A stretch of DNA of 39,080 bases from a virus. Shown here piece by piece: positions 33,333 through 39,080 of the stretch (its first letter is position 1; each line of letters opens with the position of its first letter). The DNA lies in IMG/VR virus record IMGVR_UViG_3300044766_000043, positions 1-39,080 of that record. One strand, given 5' to 3'. The notes under the pieces were generated by a model. It made no database searches and was not told where the DNA came from. It worked only from the letters and a program-made list of their open reading frames with translations. Position numbers and translations under genes: made by a program.

Positions 33333-33547
33333 CCGCGGCGCGCGGCCCGTTCCGCGTTGATCCGGCATTTGACCAGGAAGACCCAAAGGTCATAAAGGTC
33401 GATGGCTTCGATCTGGCGTGATCGCTTCCATCGGACGGTAATGATGTCCCTGGGGCCGACGCCGGCGACCAGGGCGTTTTCATGATTCCCCCGTTGCCGA
33501 TACTGGCCGACGGAAGATCGCTGGATTCGTTTCGATGTCGTTGTCAT
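33305..33547 (-). CDS. Small conserved-type phage protein
   Basis: 80 residues from ATG 33547 (MTTTSKRIQRSS). Basic N-terminus, then a beta/alpha pattern (GPRDIITVRWKR, IEAIDLYDLWVFLVKCRI), as in small phage proteins with an RQI-x-V-x-x-P-x-D/I-IxF style. It is convergent with the REC gene, and the two stops overlap by 28 bp. There is no clear terminator between them. Confidence 0.5.
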   Translation of the reverse strand: MTTTSKRIQRSSVGQYRQRGNHENALVAGVGPRDIITVRWKRSRQIEAIDLYDLWVFLVKCRINAERAARRGQKAPARCG

Positions 33548-33721
33548 CGCCCCTATTATATCAAATCGACTTTCCGGTTTCGAACCGGATGGGGCCCGGA
33601 TGAAGGCTTTGCCGAAGTCGCCCCTGGGGGAAAATAAGTCTTGACGGCTTTTCCGCGGATCCGGCCGGCGCCAGGGAAACCCGAACAATTTCGCCAAACA
33701 ATCGGCCGGTTTTCCCGAAAC

Positions 33722-33752
33722 AAAAAAGCCCGGAGCATTGAAGCCCCGGGCG
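33722..33752 (-). terminator. Leftward rho-independent terminator
   Basis: On the minus strand GCCCGG (33751-33746) pairs with CCGGGC (33733-33728) across a 12-base loop and runs into six T. It ends the transcript of the 84-aa gene at 33779. Confidence 0.8.
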
Positions 33753-33778
33753 GGTTATGGTGATAATTGTCGATCCGA

Positions 33779-34033
33779 TCAGGTTGGCGCGACAGGTGTC
33801 GCCGGCGGCGTCAGGGCGTCCAGGGCGTCGAGTTTGTCGGAAAGAACCTGGGCCCGGGCCTGGATCCCATCCAGCAAAGCCTGATCTTCCGGCGTGATGA
33901 AGCCGGCGGAAGCCTGAAGGGCCGCGATCTGGGCGGTCAGATTGTCGACGTCTCCTTGCAGATCGGAAATGGCGACGTCCTGGCGGTCGAAGAAGGCCGA
34001 AACCTTCGATGCGAATTCAGAGATTGCAGACAT
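33779..34033 (-). CDS. Small coiled-coil protein
   Basis: 84 residues from ATG 34033 (MSAISEFASKV); longer upstream starts lack the house style. Two helical stretches (DLQGDVDNLTAQIAALQA and EDQALLDGIQARAQVL) indicate a coiled-coil dimer, with a Pro/Ala tail. Similar small proteins are frequent in phage genomes. It has its own terminator at 33722 and probably its own promoter in 34034-34266. Confidence 0.65.
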   Translation of the reverse strand: MSAISEFASKVSAFFDRQDVAISDLQGDVDNLTAQIAALQASAGFITPEDQALLDGIQARAQVLSDKLDALDALTPPATPVAPT

Positions 34034-34266
34034 GATGATGAATAGTTGAAGCGACAGACGATGGATCATTTTGAAAAGCCGGACAGTGTCGCGGTCGGGC
34101 CGGCTTCTGGAATGGCTTTTGTGCTTTTCCATGGGGGGAAGATAGCACCGCGGACCGGAAATGGAAATGAGTATAAACCCTAACAGGGCCCTTAATTCCA
34201 GCCTGGGATCCGCTACGGGTTAGACCCCATCGACCGGCGGGGCCGGCGGTCGTAGGATCGGGGACC

Positions 34267-34461
34267 ATGTCAATCATCGGACTTCTGATCTGTTTGGCTT
34301 TGATCGGCGTCATCGCCTGGGCCCTGGTTACGTTTATTCCCATGCCGCAAGGGATCAAGACTGTGATCATCATCGTCGCGGTCGTCATCGCGGTCCTGAT
34401 CGCCTGTTCGGCGTTTGGGATCATCGATAATCTGGACATGAAGGTCCCCCGACTTCGCTGA
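34267..34461 (+). CDS. Small two-helix membrane protein (Thivi_2564-like)
   Basis: 64 residues. Two hydrophobic helices (IIGLLICLALIGVIAWALV and VIIIVAVVIAVLIACSAFG) flank a short FIPMPQGIK turn. This matches the Thivi_2564-type small membrane family often found in phages; role unknown, holin-like function possible. The 233-bp gap upstream (34034-34266) holds a TATAAA at 34172 but no convincing -35, and separates this gene from the divergent coiled-coil gene. Confidence 0.65.
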   Translation: MSIIGLLICLALIGVIAWALVTFIPMPQGIKTVIIIVAVVIAVLIACSAFGIIDNLDMKVPRLR

Positions 34462-34545
34462 TGTAATGATCGGGGCCAGGCCGGCGATTCCTTTGGCCTA
34501 GGCTGATTCTCCCGCCATGGTCTATGCCAGGCCCCGGCGATCGGC

Positions 34546-35115
34546 CTATGGCGTCGAAATCTGGGGCCCTGGCGTCAATCCTGGCGCCATCAGGCGGTCC
34601 GGCGCCGGATCCCGCCGGGGGACCGCGGCCAGGGGCGGGCGATCGAAGGGCAATTCTTTGTTCATCAGGTCGAAGGCGGTCACGGCCAGGCCGAAAGCCT
34701 GCCATTCATCGCCGGCAAGACCGTAGGTCGCCCCCGGGCCCTTCTTCGTTCCCGGCTTCCCGAACCGGTCGATCAAAGCCTGCCGGATGTTCCCGTCCTT
34801 CGCCCGCGTGTCCCGGCAGATCGCCCGCTTCACGTCGATCCGATAAAGCTGGCGCCAGGGAACGCCGGCCGCGGCGGCGACCTGGGCGCACCGGCCGGCG
34901 AAGAAGGCGGTCTGGAACAGGTCGGCCCCCGCCGGCATCCCGTAGGACGCGACCATTTCGACGACGACGAACCGGTCGATCTTCGCGGCACAATAGGCCC
35001 GAAGGGATTCCAGAAGGTCGGGATTCGGAAAGACGGCGTGTTGAAGGATCCGTTTCCCGTCAAAGCAGACCAGGCCGGAATGTTCCGGGCCCGGATCGAT
35101 GGCGATGATGTTCAT
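34546..35115 (-). CDS. RuvC-like Holliday-junction resolvase
   Basis: 189 residues from ATG 35115. RNase-H-fold acidic residues are visible: Asp7 in IIAIDPGPEHSG, Glu53 in VVVEMVASYGM, and Asp136/Glu137 in LAGDEWQAFGLAV. An RIDVKRAICRDTRAKD segment (92-107) fits phage RuvC relatives. It likely resolves branched replication/recombination intermediates before packaging. It is the last gene of the leftward chain (ATGA overlap with the transglycosylase). Confidence 0.75.
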   Translation of the reverse strand: MNIIAIDPGPEHSGLVCFDGKRILQHAVFPNPDLLESLRAYCAAKIDRFVVVEMVASYGMPAGADLFQTAFFAGRCAQVAAAAGVPWRQLYRIDVKRAICRDTRAKDGNIRQALIDRFGKPGTKKGPGATYGLAGDEWQAFGLAVTAFDLMNKELPFDRPPLAAVPRRDPAPDRLMAPGLTPGPQISTP

Positions 35116-35549
35116 GGCTTCCTTCGCTTGCGTTCCCAGACAAGGGCCTGGACCGCGCGGGCGTAACGATAGTTTGCCCGGCTGAACCAGCGGGCGTTTT
35201 TGCCGGCGTTCCAGCGAAGGGCGACAGTGTATTCGTTCACCGGGAACCCGGTCGCGGAAAGCTTCGCTTCGATGTCGAACAGGATCGCCAGGGCGACGCA
35301 TCGTTGCAAAAGCGGGTCGGCCCGGTCCATGGGGATCTTCGACCATTGCGCCCAGGTCGACGGAAGGATCCCCCAGGGCGTTCCCTCGCCGGCGGGGCCC
35401 GGGGGCGGGCCTTCGACCAGGGCGATCGCGTCCAGTTCATTGCCGGCATTAACCTGGCCGTGACAGGAAACGACCAGGACGGCCGCGATCAGACAGGCGA
35501 CAAAGCCCATCAGGATCGCCCAGACGAACAGCCGGAAGAAGGTCTTCAT
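35112..35549 (-). CDS. Lytic-transglycosylase-like lysis enzyme with N-terminal export anchor
   Basis: 145 residues. The N-terminal hydrophobic helix (about 5-28, ending VLVVSC, a possible lipobox at Cys29) could be a signal-anchor or lipoprotein signal. The catalytic domain shows DAIALVEG (Glu46), TPWGILPSTWAQW and VALRWNAGKN, the Glu and NAG pattern of goose-lysozyme/SLT folds. It probably cuts peptidoglycan during lysis. It lies in the leftward replication operon, far from the holin-like gene, an unusual split. Confidence 0.7.
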   Translation of the reverse strand: MKTFFRLFVWAILMGFVACLIAAVLVVSCHGQVNAGNELDAIALVEGPPPGPAGEGTPWGILPSTWAQWSKIPMDRADPLLQRCVALAILFDIEAKLSATGFPVNEYTVALRWNAGKNARWFSRANYRYARAVQALVWERKRRKP

Positions 35550-35731
35550 GATGGCGCCCCCGGTTTGGCCTTCAGGTTCCGGACGATCTTTTCCAGCTTC
35601 GACTTTGTGTCCTGGCGCCGAAGTTGCATCGCGTGAATCTGGGCCCGGTCCTTCGGCGGGACTTTCCACCAACAGGACGAACAAACGAAGATCACGCCGG
35701 ACTGTTTCCGGCCGCAAGCTGGGCAGATCAT
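35546..35731 (-). CDS. Small zinc-ribbon protein
   Basis: 61 residues from ATG 35731. CPACGRKQSG and CSSCWWKVP give a four-Cys ribbon followed by a basic helical tail. Such mini-ribbons are common in phage accessory regions. ATGA-coupled both up- and downstream. Confidence 0.65.
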   Translation of the reverse strand: MICPACGRKQSGVIFVCSSCWWKVPPKDRAQIHAMQLRRQDTKSKLEKIVRNLKAKPGAPS

Positions 35732-35775
35732 GACGTCAGCCTTTCCTTCAAAGCCTGTTCGATCGTTGTGTTCAT
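35728..35775 (-). CDS. Possible 15-codon leader ORF (MNTTIEQALKERLTS)
   Basis: ATG 35775 to TGA 35728 overlaps the ribbon protein start (ATGA), the same coupling used by proven neighbours. It could be a coupling leader or chance. No homology can be judged at this size. Confidence 0.25.
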   Translation of the reverse strand: MNTTIEQALKERLTS

Positions 35776-35778
35776 AAG

Positions 35779-36183
35779 CTATTCCATCCAATGAAGACAG
35801 CCCGGCGTTTCGCAGCGTCCATGGACGTGTCCGTTGTAAGCCGCATGAGTCATATGAAGTTTTCCCCCGCAAATCGGGCAGACTTCGACGCCGATCCAGT
35901 CTTTCCTGCGATGTTCGTTTTTGACCTTCGCGATCACGTCATTCGCCTTCATCAACTCGGCGATCGCGGCGTCGATCCGCTTCTGGTCTTCGGCCAATTC
36001 TTCGGCCGACGGGAATTCCAGTTTCGGGCAAAGGTTCCTTCGCTGATCCGGCGTCATCTTCGCGGAATGGCCGATCGCCAAACAGGGAAGGATCCGGTCG
36101 GTTTTTATCGCGTCATATCTGACGCCGGCTTTGCAAGTCTTGTTTTGGACGCCGTTGAAAAAACGACATTGGTTCGCGTTCAT
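35779..36183 (-). CDS. Phage Zn-finger protein of conserved type
   Basis: 134 residues from ATG 36183, ATGA-coupled. The N-terminus ANQCRFFNGVQNKTCKAG and the C-terminus CPICGGKLHMTHAAYNGH then CETPGCLHWME match a recurrent phage protein with a pair of Cys motifs at each end. Between them is a charged helix (ELAEDQKRIDAAIAELMK). Nucleic-acid or protein binding is likely; exact role unknown. Confidence 0.7.
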   Translation of the reverse strand: MNANQCRFFNGVQNKTCKAGVRYDAIKTDRILPCLAIGHSAKMTPDQRRNLCPKLEFPSAEELAEDQKRIDAAIAELMKANDVIAKVKNEHRRKDWIGVEVCPICGGKLHMTHAAYNGHVHGRCETPGCLHWME

Positions 36184-36410
36184 GATGTTTTGATCTGCAT
36201 TTTCTGTTCGACCAGGTCGACGTCCTGGGTCGCCCCAGAAGCCCCCTGGACCTTCAGTCGATAGTTCGGAAGCCGGCCGCGCGCCGTGAAACCGATCCAT
36301 TCTTGCGTCAGGACCAGGCCGGCCAGCCGGCGACCGTCGGGGGCGTCGAAGGTGCAAAGCCGGCCGACGAACCGCTTCGGCTGTTCAGCGTAGGGATCGA
36401 CGTCAGTCAT
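36180..36410 (-). CDS. Hypothetical small beta-rich protein
   Basis: 76 residues from ATG 36410 (MTDVDPYAEQ). It has alternating beta text (CTFDAPDGRRLAGLVLTQ, YRLKVQGASG) suggestive of a small barrel. It overlaps neighbours on both sides and shares the operon. Not recognised. Confidence 0.5.
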   Translation of the reverse strand: MTDVDPYAEQPKRFVGRLCTFDAPDGRRLAGLVLTQEWIGFTARGRLPNYRLKVQGASGATQDVDLVEQKMQIKTS

Positions 36411-36579
36411 CGGGATCGGGCGGAAGCCCTTCAATGAACCGAAGGACGGTCCGGATGTCTTGCGCCAGCGCGGCCTTCGCTTCCGTCCAGAAATAGGCGG
36501 CTTTAGACGATCGATCACAAAGATCCGCGTCATTCTTCAGGCGGTCGATCGCCTTCTGGACATCTTCAGGGATTTTCAT
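36403..36579 (-). CDS. Hypothetical small helical protein
   Basis: 58 residues from ATG 36579 (MKIPEDVQKAIDRLK); an ATG at 36591 adds four residues. It is helical and charged. It overlaps the HNH gene end and the next start. Not recognised. Confidence 0.5.
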   Translation of the reverse strand: MKIPEDVQKAIDRLKNDADLCDRSSKAAYFWTEAKAALAQDIRTVLRFIEGLPPDPDD

Positions 36580-36895
36580 GGGAAAACTCAAAGGTGGACT
36601 GGCCGCGGCGCCGGTCGCGGTTCCGGATCATCTGTTCGACGTGATGGCGGCGATCGTGTCGAAGGTGACAAAGCTGGCAAAGGCCCGCCAGGTTCAGAAA
36701 CGAACAGGCTTCCGGCCTTTGGTCGAAGACATGCGCGGTCGTCAGGACGACTTTGGATCCAGTGATCGGATGCGGATCCCCATGGACCGCCCCGCACCAT
36801 TCACACCGGCCCTTCCCGCGGACGAAGCGAATGAAATAGCTTCGAAGATCCCAGTCGGCCGGATACCTGGCGGCGTTTTCGGGACGGATGGGCAT
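36566..36895 (-). CDS. HNH-type endonuclease-like protein
   Basis: 109 residues. CEWCGAVHGDPHP then VVLTTAHVFDQRP and LCQLCHLRHD give the two Cys pairs plus His of a treble-clef HNH fold commonly found in phage operons. The presence in a replication operon suggests a role in DNA processing rather than selfish homing. Codon use is native, unlike the HNH gene at 7892. Confidence 0.75.
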   Translation of the reverse strand: MPIRPENAARYPADWDLRSYFIRFVRGKGRCEWCGAVHGDPHPITGSKVVLTTAHVFDQRPEACSFLNLAGLCQLCHLRHDRRHHVEQMIRNRDRRRGQSTFEFSHENP

Positions 36896-36897
36896 CG

Positions 36898-37707
36898 TCA
36901 GAAGGCCGACGCATCGCCGGCGGTTTTCTTCAGGAAGGGGATCATCCGGGCGGTTTCCGTGATCCGGCGGTTCAAAGCTTCGATCCGCTTCAGGTCGGCC
37001 GCGGTGATGTCCCCGAACTTCGCGGCCTGGTCTTTGACTTCGTCGCCCCCGATCTGGGTCGTCAGGATGAACGGCTTCTTCGACCGGGCCCGGACTTCCA
37101 GAAGGTCCTTCAGGAATTCGGCGATCCGTTCGTCCTGGGCCCCGGTCAGAAGCGAATCGTCGAAGAGAAGCAAATCAAAGATCGCCCATTTCTGGATCAT
37201 CCCCAGGTGATCTTTGGTCCATTTCGACGCCTTCAACTCTTCGGGCCAAAGGACGCCGACATAAGCCTTTCGCTGGAACAGACACCGGCGAAGCATCAGC
37301 ATTGCCAGGCGGGTCTTGCCGGTCCCCGTTTCGCCCAGGAAGATCAGGCTTTCCGTCCCCAGGTAGTCGGCCAGAAGATCGAACTGGGCCCGGGGGAAGC
37401 CCGCATGGGTCACGTCCGTATCTTCGAAGCTGGGCGGACAGATTTTCCGCCAGTGTTCGATCGCGACATTTTCACGCTGTTCGCGTTCCCATTTCTCGCG
37501 GCAGGGATCGCAAGCGGTCAACGACGCGAACAGGGCGATCGCCTGGATCGGCGCCCCGCATTTCGAACAGACGCAATCGACCAATTGCATCGCTTCATGT
37601 TCGGGATGATCCTTCAGAAACGACAACGTCGACATCTGGATCCCCCCGAATTCTTCGGGCAGGCTGATCCGGGAAAAATGCAGCGGACTGGATTGAAGGG
37701 GGATCAT
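36898..37707 (-). CDS. DnaC/IstB-type helicase loader ATPase
   Basis: 269 residues. N-terminal Zn site (Cys47, Cys50, Cys66, Cys69), then AAA+ core: Walker A GETGTGKT (125-132), Walker B LLLFDD (179-184), a sensor-like FILTTQ and Arg-rich C-terminal region. This is the layout of DnaC-like loaders that place host DnaB helicase at phage origins. The next upstream gene is an organiser-like protein, a common pair. An ATG at 37635 would remove 24 residues. Confidence 0.85.
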   Translation of the reverse strand: MIPLQSSPLHFSRISLPEEFGGIQMSTLSFLKDHPEHEAMQLVDCVCSKCGAPIQAIALFASLTACDPCREKWEREQRENVAIEHWRKICPPSFEDTDVTHAGFPRAQFDLLADYLGTESLIFLGETGTGKTRLAMLMLRRCLFQRKAYVGVLWPEELKASKWTKDHLGMIQKWAIFDLLLFDDSLLTGAQDERIAEFLKDLLEVRARSKKPFILTTQIGGDEVKDQAAKFGDITAADLKRIEALNRRITETARMIPFLKKTAGDASAF

Positions 37708-37709
37708 GG

Positions 37710-38156
37710 TCAGAAATGTTCGTAAGTTCGATCGATGCGGCCCCGGATCTTCGGATCCCCCTTCGCGGACGCCGGCGCCGGCCCGCCGAAGCTGAATCCC
37801 TCGCGCTTGTGCTTCCGGATGACGGCCTGCCAGTTTTTCATCTTCTCGCCCCCCAGTCGCCAGCCCTTCGCTTCGTAATGATCACAGAAGGCGGATCCAT
37901 CCAGGGGCCAGCCGATCTTCCGGGAATAGCTTTCGACCTGGACGGGCGTCGGCGGGATGTCCGATCCGTTGCGTTCCTTCTTCCCAGTCGTCGGGGACAG
38001 GGTGAAGTCCGGCTGGATCATGGCGAATTCCTGGTCGATGATTTCGGCCAGGTGAACGGGGCCCAGGGGCCGGCCCAGGCCTTTCGCTTCCAGGATCTTT
38101 TGCGCGCAACGGGTCCCGAAGGAAGGCCCCGTCGCCGGGGACGTGTCGGGCGTCAT
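37710..38156 (-). CDS. Replication organiser-like protein
   Basis: 148 residues. The C-terminal segment VESYSRKIGWPLDGSAFCDH, then a GEKMKNWQAVIRKHKREGF stretch, resembles the C-terminal region of phage initiator/organiser proteins (Y-x-x-x-GW then KxNWQxAVRxW/HK). The N-terminal part is unassigned and lacks a clear winged helix. It probably cooperates with the loader encoded next (2-bp gap). Confidence 0.65.
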   Translation of the reverse strand: MTPDTSPATGPSFGTRCAQKILEAKGLGRPLGPVHLAEIIDQEFAMIQPDFTLSPTTGKKERNGSDIPPTPVQVESYSRKIGWPLDGSAFCDHYEAKGWRLGGEKMKNWQAVIRKHKREGFSFGGPAPASAKGDPKIRGRIDRTYEHF

Positions 38157-38677
38157 GATTCGGCCCCTTCCCCGTCGCCTTCTTCGGCGCCGGCTTCGAA
38201 GTTGATCGTTCCCTGGGCCCGCTCGCCGGCGACGTAACGCTTCGCTTCGGCGACGACCGTGTTGATCAAGGCGACCAGGTCCTTCGGAAGCGGGACCGCC
38301 TTTTCGCCCGGCGTCGCTTCGCCGGCCTGTTCCGGGGCGAAGATCAGTCGAAGGGGCGTCGCGATGTTCAGGGGCCGGTTGTTATCGGGCAGATCCTTCT
38401 TCGCGACGATCGTGATCATCTGGCCGTCCAGGGGCCCGGCCAGGGTGATCCCCCCGACCGTCATTTTCTCAGCGTAGGACGCCGGGAAACCGCAGATGAC
38501 GCAAACGGCCGGCGCCAGGGCGTCCAGCGCGGCCGTGAATGACGCCAGGGGATTTTCCCGGCATTTCAAAGTGGACTCTTCCTTCGCGTGAGTGAAGGCG
38601 GCGAAGATATGGGACCGGGTCCTTCGGACTTTTTGAATCGTTAGGGACGCCGGATCGATCTGGGTTTCGGATGACAT
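38153..38677 (-). CDS. Conserved-type phage protein, unknown
   Basis: 174 residues from ATG 38677, with AGGA at a good distance. A beta stretch (MTVGGITLAGPLDGQMITIV) sits in the middle and there is an acidic Glu/Gly-rich tail (residues about 160-174), a tail type seen on SSB-like or DNA-mimic proteins. It is followed by the organiser gene (ATGA). Confidence 0.55.
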   Translation of the reverse strand: MSSETQIDPASLTIQKVRRTRSHIFAAFTHAKEESTLKCRENPLASFTAALDALAPAVCVICGFPASYAEKMTVGGITLAGPLDGQMITIVAKKDLPDNNRPLNIATPLRLIFAPEQAGEATPGEKAVPLPKDLVALINTVVAEAKRYVAGERAQGTINFEAGAEEGDGEGAES

Positions 38678-38910
38678 GATGTTCCTTTTTTGGTTTTTGG
38701 TTTCGAACGAAAGCGGATCTGGTCGGGCGTCGATCGGACGACGTCGACCTTCAGAAGCCGGGTCGCGACCGCATGAAGGACGCCCAGCGCGTCCCCATAG
38801 CTTTTACCGCGGGCGGACCAGCGCGCGAAATCCTTCAGGACGTCGACGTCGACCGGCGGGCCCCCGCAGAATCGCTGCCGGGGGACTTGGCCTTTTAGTT
38901 TCGCCGGCAT
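38641..38910 (-). CDS. Hypothetical basic protein
   Basis: 89 residues from ATG 38910 (MPAKLKGQV); ATG 38940 adds ten. Helical middle (DVDVLKDFARWSARG), Arg/Lys-rich end. It overlaps its neighbours by 16 and 37 bp, typical of this operon. Not recognised. Confidence 0.5.
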   Translation of the reverse strand: MPAKLKGQVPRQRFCGGPPVDVDVLKDFARWSARGKSYGDALGVLHAVATRLLKVDVVRSTPDQIRFRSKPKTKKGTSCHPKPRSIRRP

Positions 38911-39056
38911 GGGAAGGTGATGTTTAGTCCGCGGATCCATTGCTGGATCAGGACGGCCGACGCCGACAGCGTCAGAAGGTGAAAGGGCATTTTGCAGCGA
39001 AGGACCTGGCCTTCGTAAAAGAGAATGAAATGCGGATCCAGATAGACGTTTCTCAC
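38895..39056 (-). CDS. Small protein after the nuclease (circle-path version, 53 aa)
   Basis: GTG 39056 overlaps the nuclease stop (GTGA). The first 34 residues equal those of the 75-aa version at 224-451. The C-terminus here is SAVLIQQWIRGLNITF then CRRN, ending at TAA 38895. House codon use and overlap with the next gene indicate that this is the native form. Confidence 0.55.
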   Translation of the reverse strand: MRNVYLDPHFILFYEGQVLRCKMPFHLLTLSASAVLIQQWIRGLNITFPCRRN

Positions 39057-39080
39057 GATATTTTCCCCCGGTCGCGGTCC
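38954..39080. repeat. Right copy of exact 127-bp repeat
   Basis: Identical to 349-475. Joining this end to base 476 makes the leftward operon continuous and closes a 38,605-bp circle. Confidence 0.9.
39053..39080 (-). CDS. Second copy of the C-terminus of the Fe-S nuclease (partial, repeat-derived)
   Basis: The last nine codons of the nuclease (DRDRGKIS then stop) recur here because of the 127-bp repeat. The full gene lies at 448-1566, so this is not an additional gene. Confidence 0.85.

Noticed and set aside
34034-34266. Divergent promoter with TATAAA at 34172
   Set aside because: No -35 at acceptable spacing on either strand; left as unassigned.
36578-37210. 210-aa rightward ORF opposite the HNH and helicase-loader genes
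   Set aside because: Opposite strand has clear HNH and Walker motifs.
38954-39080. Direct terminal repeat of a linear phage genome
   Set aside because: The matching copy is at 349-475, not at the left end, and its length equals an assembly k-mer.

Overview
The window is almost all of the genome of a tailed, double-stranded DNA bacteriophage with lambda-like morphogenesis genes, probably recovered by metagenomic assembly. It is GC-rich, densely packed and mostly joined by ATGA or GTGA start/stop overlaps. I see no integrase, repressor, DNA polymerase, primase, tRNA or CRISPR array. The secreted Ig-domain protein resembles those common in Verrucomicrobia (Opitutales-like), so such a host is possible, but this is a weak inference.

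Topology: bases 349-475 and 38954-39080 are identical (127 bp). The right end therefore runs back into the interior of the left end. The likely biological molecule is a circular (or circularly permuted) genome of 38,605 bp. Bases 1-348 would be an alternative branch with different codon use, from a related phage or variant.

Layout. (1) The leftward early/replication operon starts near 5,272 and runs down to 448. It crosses the circle junction and continues from 39,080 down to 34,546. It encodes Cys-rich Zn-ribbon proteins, conserved phage unknowns, a 33-unit GGCNN pentanucleotide array, an annealase-like protein, a Cas4/AddB-type Fe-S PD-(D/E)XK nuclease, a replication-organiser-like protein, a DnaC-type helicase loader, an HNH protein, a lytic-transglycosylase-like protein and a RuvC-like resolvase. 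(2) A switch region at about 5,273-6,520 holds two rho-independent terminators, a perfect DnaA box (candidate origin) and four small genes. (3) The rightward late operon (6,522-33,332) encodes an HTH protein, a DUF3102-like protein, an HNH endonuclease, TerS, a GpA-type TerL, two glycosyltransferases, a gpW-like joiner, portal, protease-scaffold, decoration protein, major capsid, neck and tail proteins, a short tape measure, three large distal-tail/fibre proteins, a secreted three-Ig protein, a holin-like protein, a lipoprotein-coiled-coil-membrane protein (candidate spanin) and a stand-alone response-regulator receiver domain. (4) At 33,305-34,461 there are small isolated genes and a leftward terminator.

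How it fits together: the phage appears to recruit the host replisome (DnaA box, helicase loader, organiser), recombine with its own nuclease/annealase/resolvase, package with a GpA terminase, and build a short non-contractile tail. Lysis functions are split between the two operons. Unusual cargo comprises the glycosyltransferase pair inside the terL-portal interval, the Ig-domain exported protein and the receiver-domain protein. A genome-wide avoidance of GCAG/CTGC, visible as neighbour-dependent codon switching, marks the native sequence and exposes foreign patches.
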